A DNA stretch of 38,363 bases from contig FOEZ01000028.1 in NCBI GenBank assembly GCA_900110595.1, positions 1-38,363 on the forward strand, read 5' to 3'. Shown here piece by piece: positions 31,830 through 38,363 of the stretch. How positions within the stretch are numbered: position 1 is the first letter of the stretch; each line of letters opens with the position of its first letter. This stretch comes from Arthrobacter sp. OV608. GTDB lineage: Bacteria; Actinomycetota; Actinomycetes; Actinomycetales; Micrococcaceae. The translations under genes were made by a program, and so were the position numbers. The notes beneath the pieces were generated by a model. The model was not told the origin of the DNA. It did no database searches and worked only from the letters and a program-made list of their open reading frames with translations.

Positions 31830-34079
31830 ATGAAATCCATTCTCCGGCCAGCCGTTTCCGTCCTGACACTTTTAGTTATGCTCGTTTCACTTGCCGTCGT
31901 GGGCAGCGTGGCGAACGCTGTTGGCGCGCTGACATTCGCGCCGACCGCCGACAGTTACGTTCAGGCGGACCGGCCAACAGAGAACTTCGGGACCAGCGTC
32001 CGATGGTCCACCGAGGGCCGGACAAGCATCTCGCGGAACAGTCTGCTGCGGTTCAACGTCCAGGTCCCCGCCGGGGAACACATCGTCTCGGCAAAGCTGC
32101 GGGCATACTCGGAGGCCGCAGCAACATCGACTGAGTTTGTGGACGTTTACACCACGAGCGGCACATGGACCGAAACGGGCGTCACCTGGAACAATGCGCC
32201 GGCGCGCGGGACCTGGCTGGGCAAGACCGGCGGGTTCGCCACGGGCGCCTGGGTGGAATGGGACGTCACCAAGGGCGTCACAGCGACCGGCGGTGAGCAG
32301 AACTTCAGGCTCGAATCCAGCGTGCAGAAGTGGCTGGGCTTCAAATCGAACCAGGTTTTGGACGCGGCACTCCGCCCAAAGCTGGTGGTCACTACCGCGG
32401 CTAACTCCGTGGCCCCAACCCCCACCCCGACGCCAACCCCCACCCCTACCCCAACGCCCGCGCCGACTGATCCAAGCGGGGTCCAGGCTGCCACCACGCA
32501 GAACTGGGGCGCACCGGTGGCCGGGGATGAGTTCAACTACACCGGGGCCCCCGACGCAACCAAATGGAGCGTGTACAACAGCGCCGGGCACGCCGGAAAA
32601 GGCATCCGCAGCCCGGGGCAGGTAAAAGTGGACGGCTCCAAAATGGTTATGAACGGAACACCTGACGGGACCACCGCCGGCATGTCGGCGAAGTTCGCCC
32701 GGCAGAAGTACGGGCGGTGGGAAGTCCGCGCCGCCGGGTCGGGCGACAATGAGTACCACATGGTTTCGATCCTGTGGCCGGACAGCGGGAACTGGCCTTG
32801 CGACGGCGAAGTGGATTTCGCGGAGACAACGGGCGACTGGAACATGATCAAGTTCTTCCAGCACTTCTCCTGCAGCAACTCCCAGACAAGGGCCAGCAAG
32901 ACGCTTGACGTTTCCCAGTTCCACAACTACGCAGTGGACTGGTCTCCCGCCGGGATGGTCGGTTATGTGGATGGCGTGAAGTGGTTCGAGGACAACGATC
33001 CGACCCACCAGCCTCCAGGCAGCATGCATCAGACGCTGCAGCTGGATTGGTTCCCGGATTCCACTGCTGACGGTGCTGGAGAAATGCGCGTGGACTGGGT
33101 ACGTGTTTACCGGGCAGCAGGCGGGACCAGCTCGACTCCGACCGCAAGCCCGAGCCCGACGCCGACCCCGACTCCCACCCCGACGCCTACCACTCCGCCG
33201 TCGGGTGATTCTTTCGAATTCGCCGCCGTCGGTGACATGAACCCTTCAGGAAATACGTCGGCGAGCTCGGCGTCCGGTAAGAACGCTGCCAGCATCATCG
33301 GCGGCCTGAATGACGGCTCGTTGGACAATTTCCTCGCTATCGGCGACTTCCAGTACGACAAGGGGACCTGCTCGTCGCTCGCGGCGTGGAACACGCTGTG
33401 GGGCGGGTTGAAGGCCAAGACATACTGGACCGCGGGCCCAAACCACGACCTGGAGCCCGGTGTGAATGATGACGTGGACCGGTTTATGGACGGCCAATGC
33501 GTCAACACAACGAAGTCCGCTACCAGCACCACTTTGGGCCGTTTCCAGGATGCGCTGGAGTGGTATTCATTCGATAAGGGCAACTGGCATATTCTGGTGG
33601 CGCCCACGGCAACGTGGCGGTACAACGCGTCCCGCGCGCAGGCCATGACCGCCGAAATGGACACTGACTTGAAGGCAGCAAAGGCGGCCGGGAAGCATCT
33701 GGCCGTCGTCTACCATGACCCCTATTTCACGTCCAACACATCGAGCCACACCCGCTTCACCCAGGCGAAGCCCTGGATCGACATGTTCTGGAACAACCGG
33801 GTGAAAGTCTTGCTGTCCGGCTCCCAGCACAACTATGAGCGGACCTGCCCGGTCAACAACGCGGACCAATGCGTACCGGACGGCATGCAGCAGTTCCAGG
33901 TCTCCACTGGCGGTATCGGTCTGCGCTCCTTCGCCAGCGACCCGGCCTACATCCAGCGGAAGTTCAGCGACACTTGGGGCCACCTAAGGATGAGCTTGAA
34001 AGCGGATGGCTCCTACACCTGGGAGTTCCGACCGGTCCACGGAGGTATGCAGACGGACAGCGGCTCCCGGACACCATGA
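31830..34079 (+). CDS. Secreted DNRLRE-like / GH16-like / metallophosphatase-like protein
   Basis: A 749-residue secreted protein. The Sec signal peptide is 1-30 (cleavage after ANA). Residues about 35-195 resemble a DNRLRE (CBM96-like) beta-sandwich (DSYVQADRPTENFG, TWTETGVTWNNAP). A Pro-Thr linker follows (about 198-222). Residues about 230-430 form a GH16-like glycanase with the catalytic ExDxxE at E327, D329 and E332. A second Pro-Thr linker leads to a calcineurin-like phosphoesterase (about 462-749). That domain keeps D469, D506, N538, H539, H629 and H667, but DxH reads DMN and GHxH reads GSQH (S665), so two metal ligands are lost. A wall or environmental polysaccharide target is likely. 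ATG 31830 has AAGG upstream and a good signal peptide; 31788 does not. Confidence 0.85.
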   Translation: MKSILRPAVSVLTLLVMLVSLAVVGSVANAVGALTFAPTADSYVQADRPTENFGTSVRWSTEGRTSISRNSLLRFNVQVPAGEHIVSAKLRAYSEAAATSTEFVDVYTTSGTWTETGVTWNNAPARGTWLGKTGGFATGAWVEWDVTKGVTATGGEQNFRLESSVQKWLGFKSNQVLDAALRPKLVVTTAANSVAPTPTPTPTPTPTPTPAPTDPSGVQAATTQNWGAPVAGDEFNYTGAPDATKWSVYNSAGHAGKGIRSPGQVKVDGSKMVMNGTPDGTTAGMSAKFARQKYGRWEVRAAGSGDNEYHMVSILWPDSGNWPCDGEVDFAETTGDWNMIKFFQHFSCSNSQTRASKTLDVSQFHNYAVDWSPAGMVGYVDGVKWFEDNDPTHQPPGSMHQTLQLDWFPDSTADGAGEMRVDWVRVYRAAGGTSSTPTASPSPTPTPTPTPTPTTPPSGDSFEFAAVGDMNPSGNTSASSASGKNAASIIGGLNDGSLDNFLAIGDFQYDKGTCSSLAAWNTLWGGLKAKTYWTAGPNHDLEPGVNDDVDRFMDGQCVNTTKSATSTTLGRFQDALEWYSFDKGNWHILVAPTATWRYNASRAQAMTAEMDTDLKAAKAAGKHLAVVYHDPYFTSNTSSHTRFTQAKPWIDMFWNNRVKVLLSGSQHNYERTCPVNNADQCVPDGMQQFQVSTGGIGLRSFASDPAYIQRKFSDTWGHLRMSLKADGSYTWEFRPVHGGMQTDSGSRTP

Positions 34080-34178
34080 TGACGAGCCATTCCCGACGGC
34101 AGGGGTGACGGGTTCGAACTTTCCAACTGTTCATCCCGGCGTCGCCCTTGCTTTCCTTTGTGCAGTTAGGTTGGAGCG

Positions 34179-35000
34179 GTGGCGCGTGAATCCTTGCTTC
34201 CTGCATCCGGGCGGCGGGTGTTTGTAGCCCTGGGTGACTCCTTCACCGAAGGGGTGGGGGACCGGGATGAGCGGCTGCCCAATGGCGTCCGTGGCTGGGC
34301 CGACAGGGTGGCCGAGAAGCTTGCGAAAGCGCAGCCTGGGTGGCGGTACGCCAACCTGGCCATCAGGAGCAAGCGGCTGCGGCACGTCGCAGCCGAACAA
34401 CTGGAGCCGGCGCTGCGGATGCGGCCCACTCTCGTCACGCTCTACGCCGGCGGCAACGACATCCTGGACCTGAAGACCGACATGGTGACGCTCATGGCGG
34501 ACTACGAACAGCTTGTTGCCCAACTCGCCGGCACCGGCGCCACGGTGGTCCTCTTCACCGGATTCGACGTCAAGGTTTCAGCACTGCTCGAGCCGCTAAA
34601 GAAGCGCAACACGTTCTACAACAACCGCGTCCGGGCCATTGCAGAAAAATACAACGCAGTCCTCGTTGACTACTGGTGCCTTGACGCTTTCCACGATCGC
34701 CGGATGTGGGACTCGGATCGGCTGCACATGTCCAAGGCGGGGCACAAATACTTGGCCGGGCAGGTGCTGGACCAGCTGGGCGTACCGCATAAGATCCGGC
34801 CCAAGGACTGGGAACCGCCGGCACCGCTCAGCCTGCGGGAGTGGGAACTCCGCCAGCGGCGCTGGGTCCGCGACTGGGTCCTCCCGCTGTTCGGCCGGAA
34901 GTTGCGGGGCGTGACGCTCGGTGATGCCCTCACTCCGCGCTGGCCCGGCCCCGTCAAGGTACCGCGGAAGGGTGGCCTGAAGAAACTGCTGCGGGAGTAG
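34179..35000 (+). CDS. SGNH/GDSL-family hydrolase
   Basis: A 273-residue SGNH hydrolase. Block I is VALGDSFTEG with the nucleophile S21, the glycine block is at about 60, block III is YAGGNDIL (N93) and block V is DSDRLHMS with D180 and H183, so the catalytic set is complete. It has no signal peptide. The C-terminal 70 residues (REWELRQRRWVRDWVLPLFG) are basic and typical of actinobacterial members. Substrates are probably acyl esters, undefined. A TAGGTT hexamer ends 6 nt before GTG 34179, so the message may be leaderless, although GGAG also lies in this gap. It is paralogous to 35925-36686 and to the fragment at 31563-31690. Confidence 0.9.
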   Translation: MARESLLPASGRRVFVALGDSFTEGVGDRDERLPNGVRGWADRVAEKLAKAQPGWRYANLAIRSKRLRHVAAEQLEPALRMRPTLVTLYAGGNDILDLKTDMVTLMADYEQLVAQLAGTGATVVLFTGFDVKVSALLEPLKKRNTFYNNRVRAIAEKYNAVLVDYWCLDAFHDRRMWDSDRLHMSKAGHKYLAGQVLDQLGVPHKIRPKDWEPPAPLSLREWELRQRRWVRDWVLPLFGRKLRGVTLGDALTPRWPGPVKVPRKGGLKKLLRE

Positions 35001-35020
35001 GCAGGGGCCGGGCAGGAGAC

Positions 35021-35308
35021 TTAGCTGTCCAGCAGGTTCTCAAAACCGGGAGCCACCCTGCCGGCGTGGAACTCCTCTACTTCGAAGTCAGCAACGCCGT
35101 TCGTGTAAAAGGGGTCCTGTGCCAGGCTGGCGTCAAGGGTTTCGCGGTCTGCCCGGGAGAGCAGCAAGCCGCCGGTGCGCGGGACTTTACGTCCGGCGGC
35201 GATGAACACGCCGTCGTCGAAGGCTTTCTGCAACCAGGCGATATGCGCATCGTTGTGGAAGTCCACGATGTCCTGCGGAACCCGGTAGGTGAGTGAGACA
35301 ACATACAT
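35021..35308 (-). CDS. YciI-family protein
   Basis: A 95-residue YciI-like (dimeric alpha-beta barrel) protein: MYVVSLTYRVPQDIVDFHND, AHIAWLQKAFDDGVFIAAGR, GGLLLSRADRETLDASLAQD and PFYTNGVADFEVEEFHAG. The conserved His (in HNDAHIAWL) and the Asp-Pro-Phe motif fit the family, which contains small enzymes or ligand-binding proteins of varied role. It is divergent from the MarR-family gene across 63 nt, so the two may share control. No strong ribosome site is seen. Confidence 0.87.
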   Translation of the reverse strand: MYVVSLTYRVPQDIVDFHNDAHIAWLQKAFDDGVFIAAGRKVPRTGGLLLSRADRETLDASLAQDPFYTNGVADFEVEEFHAGRVAPGFENLLDS

Positions 35309-35359
35309 GCGCCCAGCCTACCGCCGCACCGGGACGCTACTTGAAAGATCAACTCACCG

Positions 35360-35365
35360 TAGAAT
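35360..35365 (+). promoter_or_regulatory. -10 element of the MarR-family gene, leaderless
   Basis: TAGAAT ends exactly 6 nt before ATG 35372, so transcription should start at the A of the ATG. No Shine-Dalgarno is present. TTGAAA at 35341-35346 is only 13 nt upstream, too close for a normal -35. Confidence 0.6.
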
Positions 35366-35371
35366 GGGCTC

Positions 35372-35860
35372 ATGACCGAACCCCGCTGGCTCAATGCCGA
35401 CGAACGCCGCGCCTGGCTGGCCCTGGTAAGCATCAACACGCTGCTGCCGGCGGCCCTCGATACGAAGCTCCACGCAGCGGGGAAACTGTCCCTTTTCGAC
35501 TACACCGTCCTGGCTATGCTCTCCGAGGCGGAGGAGCGTTTCCTGCCGATGAGCGAGCTCGCGGCCCGCAGCAGCGCTTCCCTGTCGAGGCTTTCGCATG
35601 TGGTGACCAAGTTGCAGAAGCGGGGGTGGGTGGAACGCCGGCCGCACCCGCATGATGCCCGGGTGACAACAGCGCACCTGACTGAGGAAGGCATGGCGAC
35701 CATAGTGGGACTGGCGCCCGGACATGTTGAGACGGTGCGGGATTTGTTCCTTGACGCCCTCACCGAGCAGGACGTCCAGGATCTGGCGCGAATCGGCGAG
35801 AAGGTAGTGGGCCGGCTGGACTCGGACCACTGGATTCTGCGGGAGACCCCGGGCGCGTAG
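35372..35860 (+). CDS. MarR-family transcriptional regulator
   Basis: A 162-residue MarR-type regulator. The dimerisation helices flank a winged helix: LSLFDYTVLAMLSEAEERFL, PMSELAARSSASLSRLSHVV, TKLQKRGWVERRPHPHDARV and TTAHLTEEGMATIV. The recognition helix and the DxR wing are intact. Targets may include itself and the divergent YciI gene. The start is likely leaderless. The second SGNH gene follows 64 nt downstream and has its own possible -10. Confidence 0.92.
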   Translation: MTEPRWLNADERRAWLALVSINTLLPAALDTKLHAAGKLSLFDYTVLAMLSEAEERFLPMSELAARSSASLSRLSHVVTKLQKRGWVERRPHPHDARVTTAHLTEEGMATIVGLAPGHVETVRDLFLDALTEQDVQDLARIGEKVVGRLDSDHWILRETPGA

Positions 35861-35888
35861 CCGGCCAAGCAGGGAAACCACAGGGAAC

Positions 35889-35918
35889 TTGGTTGCCCCC
35901 AGCAACGGATGGCAAACT
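35889..35918 (+). promoter_or_regulatory. Promoter of the second SGNH hydrolase, leaderless
   Basis: TTGGTT (35889-35894) and CAAACT (35913-35918) are 18 nt apart. The second hexamer ends 6 nt before ATG 35925, the same distance as in the MarR and GntR genes. Confidence 0.45.
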
Positions 35919-35924
35919 GGCGGG

Positions 35925-36686
35925 ATGGATTTCACAACCCGCTTCGTAGCCCTTGGTGACTCCTTCACCGAAGGCGTGGGCGACGACGATCCCACCCGAC
36001 CCAACGGGGTCCGTGGCTGGGCAGACCGCGTAGCTGAGCAACTGGGGGCCCCGGACCCAGGCTTCGGGTATGCCAACCTCGCCATCCGTGGCAGGAAGCT
36101 CCGTCAGATCCTGGCCGAGCAGGTGGACGCCGCCGTCGAGCTCAAGCCCACGCTAGTGAGCATTTACGCAGGTGCCAACGATATCCTCCGGCCCCGGATC
36201 GACATAGACGACCTCCTGGTGGAGTACGACGACGCCATCGCCAAACTGCGCGCCACCGGAGCCACGGTGCTGATGTTTACCGGCTTCGACGCCCGCGGCT
36301 CGAAGGTGTTCAGCACCATGCGGGGGCGGACCGCCATCTACAACGAGCTGGTGCGCGGCATCGCGGGAGACCATGGCGCCCTGCTGGTGGATTACTGGCG
36401 CTTCAGCGAGTACTACGACTGGGGCATGTGGGCGCAGGACCGCATGCACATGTCGGCGGCCGGGCACGCGAACATGGCCAAGCGTGTGTTGGACGTCCTG
36501 GAACACGACCACTCCATCGACGTCCCGCCCATGACCCCTGTTCCCGAGCTGAGCGGACTGGACGCCATCCGCGCGAACGCCCGCTGGTTCCGCGAGTATG
36601 CCGGGCCTTGGGTGGTCCGCCGCGTCACCGGAAAGTCCTCCGGCGACGGCCTGCAGCCCAGGTATCCGGAGCTGACACGCCTCTAA
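35925..36686 (+). CDS. SGNH/GDSL-family hydrolase, second copy
   Basis: A 253-residue paralog of the gene at 34179. Catalytic blocks are VALGDSFTEG (S13), YAGANDIL (N85) and AQDRMHMS (D172, H175). The C-terminus ends in a basic segment (AGPWVVRRVTGKSS) like that of the first copy. It has no signal peptide, so it is probably cytoplasmic. ATG 35925 is preferred because the possible -10 at 35913 places it at the transcription start. The copies are separated by YciI and MarR-family genes, consistent with an old local duplication. Confidence 0.9.
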   Translation: MDFTTRFVALGDSFTEGVGDDDPTRPNGVRGWADRVAEQLGAPDPGFGYANLAIRGRKLRQILAEQVDAAVELKPTLVSIYAGANDILRPRIDIDDLLVEYDDAIAKLRATGATVLMFTGFDARGSKVFSTMRGRTAIYNELVRGIAGDHGALLVDYWRFSEYYDWGMWAQDRMHMSAAGHANMAKRVLDVLEHDHSIDVPPMTPVPELSGLDAIRANARWFREYAGPWVVRRVTGKSSGDGLQPRYPELTRL

Positions 36687-36689
36687 CGG

Positions 36690-36701
36690 AAGCGGCCGCT
36701 T
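36690..36701. repeat. Perfect 12-bp palindrome after the SGNH gene
   Basis: AAGCGGCCGCTT is a perfect palindrome just after the second SGNH stop. It has no loop or T-run, so it is a poor terminator. The region from here to 36837 holds a further hairpin (GGAGC-N10-GCTCC, about 36773-36792) and no gene. Confidence 0.35.
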
Positions 36702-36837
36702 ATACACCCACAGGCGCCGGATTGGTCTTTAATTGCGTGAACTCGTAGACTTGGTAGGCGCTAAGTGCGCGGAGCGTGCGCAATTGCTCCGGTTGCCCGG
36801 TAAATTCTCCAGGGTGGCCGGTAGTTAGGGGCTCAAG

Positions 36838-36867
36838 TTGCGTGACTAACCGTTGCCCTTCTTTACT
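36838..36867 (+). promoter_or_regulatory. Possible promoter of rpmB-rpmG-rpsN
   Basis: TTGCGT (36838-36843) and TTTACT (36862-36867) are 18 nt apart. This would give a leader of about 65 nt ending in GAGGAGA before ATG 36941. No clear Zur-type palindrome (TGATAATNATTATCA-like) is visible around it. Confidence 0.4.
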
Positions 36868-36940
36868 TTTGGGTCGCCCTTAGCAGCATGGTCCAGCAGC
36901 AGATATGCGGATCATTACTTTCAATTCTTGAGGAGAAGTC

Positions 36941-37177
36941 ATGGCAGCACACTGCCAAGTGACCGGGGCCGAGCCGGGCTTTGGGCACAGCATTTCGCAC
37001 TCGCACCGCCGCAACAAGCGTCGGTTCGATCCGAACATTCAGAAGAAGCGCTACTGGGTTCCGTCCCTGCGCCGTAATGTCACGCTGCAGGTATCTGCAA
37101 AGGGCATCAAGACCATCGACGTACGCGGCATCGACGTTGTCGTCGCCGACATTCTCGCTCGTGGGGTGAAGCTCTAG
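36941..37177 (+). CDS. rpmB: 50S ribosomal protein L28, zinc-independent form
   Basis: 78 residues: MAAHCQVTGAEPGFGHSISH, SHRRNKRRFDPNIQKKRYWV and SAKGIKTIDVRGIDVVVADI. Only one cysteine is present (CQVTG in place of the CxxC of zinc-binding L28), so this is the C-minus form. It is a large-subunit protein required for assembly. GAGGAGA stands before the ATG. Its stop shares one base with the GTG of rpmG. C-minus L28, L33 and S14 genes form a zinc-regulated (Zur) cluster in mycobacteria. Confidence 0.96.
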   Translation: MAAHCQVTGAEPGFGHSISHSHRRNKRRFDPNIQKKRYWVPSLRRNVTLQVSAKGIKTIDVRGIDVVVADILARGVKL

Positions 37178-37344
37178 TGGCTAAGGACAAGGACGTACGT
37201 CCGATCATCAAGCTCAAGTCGACCGCGGGCACGGGTTACACCTACGTAACCCGCAAGAACCGTCGTAACGATCCGGACCGCATGGTTCTGAAGAAGTACG
37301 ACCCCAAGATCCGCCAGCACGTCGAATTCCGAGAGGAGCGCTAA
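37177..37344 (+). CDS. rpmG: 50S ribosomal protein L33, zinc-independent form
   Basis: 55 residues: VAKDKDVRPIIKLKSTAGTG, YTYVTRKNRRNDPDRMVLKK and YDPKIRQHVEFREER. It has no cysteine, so it is the C-minus L33. The GTG overlaps the rpmB stop by one base and rpsN begins 2 nt after its stop. Confidence 0.96.
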   Translation: MAKDKDVRPIIKLKSTAGTGYTYVTRKNRRNDPDRMVLKKYDPKIRQHVEFREER

Positions 37345-37346
37345 AC

Positions 37347-37652
37347 ATGGCTAAGAAGTCCAAGATTGCTCGCAACGAGCAGCGCAAGGTCATCGTTGAG
37401 CGTTACGCTGCAAAGCGCCTCGAGCTGAAGAAGACCCTGGTTGACGAAAACGCAACCGACGAAGCACGCGAAGCAGCCCGCCTGGGCCTGCAGAAGCTGC
37501 CCCGCAACGCGTCCCCGATCCGTCTGCGTAACCGCGACATCATCGACGGCCGCCCCCGCGGTACCTTCCAGAAGTTCGGTATCTCCCGTGTCCGCTTCCG
37601 CGACATGGCCCACAAGGGCGAACTCCCGGGCATCACCAAGTCTTCCTGGTAA
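37347..37652 (+). CDS. rpsN: 30S ribosomal protein S14, zinc-independent form
   Basis: 101 residues, the long C-minus S14 form: AKKSKIARNEQRKVIVERYA, the segment LPRNASPIRLRNRDIIDGRP in place of CxxC zinc ligands, then FQKFGISRVRFRDMAHKGEL and GITKSSW. It binds 16S rRNA near the 30S head. It is last of the rpmB-rpmG-rpsN operon and is followed by a strong terminator. Confidence 0.97.
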   Translation: MAKKSKIARNEQRKVIVERYAAKRLELKKTLVDENATDEAREAARLGLQKLPRNASPIRLRNRDIIDGRPRGTFQKFGISRVRFRDMAHKGELPGITKSSW

Positions 37653-37681
37653 TCCAGCCTCGCTGATACCAGCTGCTTGAG

Positions 37682-37715
37682 AAGGGCCGGCAACCTCACG
37701 GTTGCCGGCCCTTTT
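37682..37715 (+). terminator. Intrinsic terminator of rpmB-rpmG-rpsN
   Basis: A 14-bp perfect stem (AAGGGCCGGCAACC with its complement) and a TCAC loop, followed by a short T-run (CTTTTG). It lies 29 nt after the rpsN stop. Confidence 0.93.
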
Positions 37716-37909
37716 GCCGTTTAAGCCGCTGGGTGTTGCGGCTTCCTGCGACGCCCGGTGATTGAGCCTGTCCCCGGTGACAGCCTGTCGAAATCAAGGT
37801 AGTGGTGCAGCACACAGAAAAGAAGTACGACGGCGGAATGGCTGCTGGAGTGCCGACATCCGCCTTTTGGCGCGGAATCCCGGGGTTCAGGAACTTACTC
37901 AGAGGGGAT

Positions 37910-37938
37910 TTGCGGAGCTGCCGGAGGAGGTGTATTGT
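37910..37938 (+). promoter_or_regulatory. rRNA operon promoter
   Basis: TTGCGG (37910-37915) and TATTGT (37933-37938) are 17 nt apart, followed by a long leader of rRNA-operon style. Between the rpsN terminator and this promoter (37716-37909) nothing recognisable is seen. Further rrn promoters may exist in the leader. Confidence 0.6.
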
Positions 37939-37944
37939 TTTCTA

Positions 37945-38344
37945 AGTCGCCGCGGGGGAGACAGCGAAGAGCTGGTTACCGCGGGCGGCCAAAACCCCCA
38001 AACAAAGACCAAATCTGGCAGGGCCTTTGAGGACCGCAGAAGAGGTGGGGCTGGTTTTCCCGCCGATGAAAATCCTGAAACATGGATTTGCGTTGGGGTG
38101 GGGGATCGGGTAAGTTTGAAAAGTTGCTCCGGAGCGATCCATGACTGGTTGTTGTTGTGGTGGTGCCGGGTGTGTCTGTTGTTTGAGAACTCAATAGTGT
38201 GCCAAGTTTGTTGATACCAATTGTTTTATGAATTGGTTGGATTTGCCGGGCTGCCCGCCCCTGTGGGTGGTCTGGTTTTTACAGCTGGTTTCAAATTTTG
38301 CAGTCGGGTTTCCGCGTTTTCCCGTGGTGCCTGGTTGTGTTCGT
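37945..38344 (+). other. rRNA operon leader
   Basis: About 400 nt without a protein gene. It contains TTGTTTGAGAACTCAATAGT (38172-38191), the conserved actinobacterial rrn leader and processing segment. A hairpin ACCAATT-N8-AATTGGT (about 38216-38237) follows. After the AT/GT-rich run TTCGTTTTTGTTTTACTTCA the 16S gene begins. Antitermination (boxA-like) and RNase III processing signals are expected here from related genera. Confidence 0.78.
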
Positions 38345-38363
38345 TTTTGTTTTACTTCAACGG
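38345..38363 (+). rRNA. 16S ribosomal RNA, first bases only
   Basis: The window ends ...TTTACTTCAACGG, which in actinobacteria continues as AGAGTTTGATCCTGGCTCAG, the start of 16S rRNA. The exact mature 5' end cannot be fixed, and the diagnostic part is outside the window. Confidence 0.55.

Noticed and set aside
32410..32470. Short tandem repeats that might look like a repeat array
   Set aside because: They encode the Pro-Thr linker of the secreted protein; a second such stretch is at about 33150-33200. It is not a CRISPR.
34101..34122. GGTTCGAACT, resembling a tRNA T-arm
   Set aside because: The flanking bases do not form the T stem and no acceptor or anticodon arm is present.
36702..36940. 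Search for a Zur box before rpmB
   Set aside because: No AT-rich TGATAAT-type palindrome is seen; only a plausible sigma-70-like promoter.
37762..38214. 150-codon open frame before the 16S gene
   Set aside because: It lies in the rRNA promoter and leader, has no ribosome site, and its translation is not protein-like.

Overview
The window is a high-GC actinobacterial chromosome segment. The long GC-rich codon bias, frequent GTG starts, a DUF222/HNH endonuclease, actinobacterial family versions throughout and the form of the rRNA leader suggest an Arthrobacter or Pseudarthrobacter-type soil bacterium. The genus is an inference from gene style, not from a marker gene.

Left part (1-4481). A minus-strand asparagine-catabolism operon (GntR regulator, asparaginase, start of aspartate ammonia-lyase) runs off the left edge, with a likely leaderless promoter. 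A DedA membrane protein follows. Then comes a plus-strand hipB-hipA pair, with a perfect 16-bp palindrome upstream and an uncertain antitoxin start codon.

Middle left (4488-18084). This is mostly minus-strand single genes and short operons: an alpha/alpha-toroid protein, a uracil-DNA-glycosylase-like protein and an HNH endonuclease; divergently a GIY-YIG-like protein, with two inverted DnaA-box-like sites between; an amidohydrolase with an S4 RNA-binding protein; a cytoplasmic molybdenum sulfite-oxidase-type enzyme; an NmrA-type reductase with an aldo/keto reductase; small membrane proteins; a YchJ-family protein; and a long acyl-CoA dehydrogenase.

Defence-like locus (18325-24283). Three overlapping genes match JetA, JetB and JetC of the Wadjet (SMC-like, anti-plasmid) system. 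No JetD nuclease gene follows. The C-terminal tail of JetB is partly encoded by repeats: a near-perfect hairpin, and a 68-bp palindromic element whose 40-bp core recurs in inverted orientation at 31308-31381. The two copies share the core but not the arm sequences, and the arms are self-complementary in each copy.

Iron block (25238-31299). A strong terminator and an FBP (EF-G-binding type) gene precede a DtxR/IdeR-type iron box and a five-gene siderophore-iron operon: a Tat-type lipoprotein binding protein, two FecCD permeases, an ATPase and a siderophore-interacting reductase.

Right part (31300-38363). The intergenic region holds the repeat element, a decayed fragment of an SGNH hydrolase gene, and two adjacent palindromes at the promoter of a large secreted protein. 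That protein joins DNRLRE-like, GH16-like and metallophosphatase-like domains. Two intact SGNH hydrolases related to the fragment flank YciI and MarR-family genes. The window ends with the zinc-independent ribosomal protein operon rpmB-rpmG-rpsN, a strong terminator, and the promoter and leader of an rRNA operon whose 16S gene begins at the right edge.
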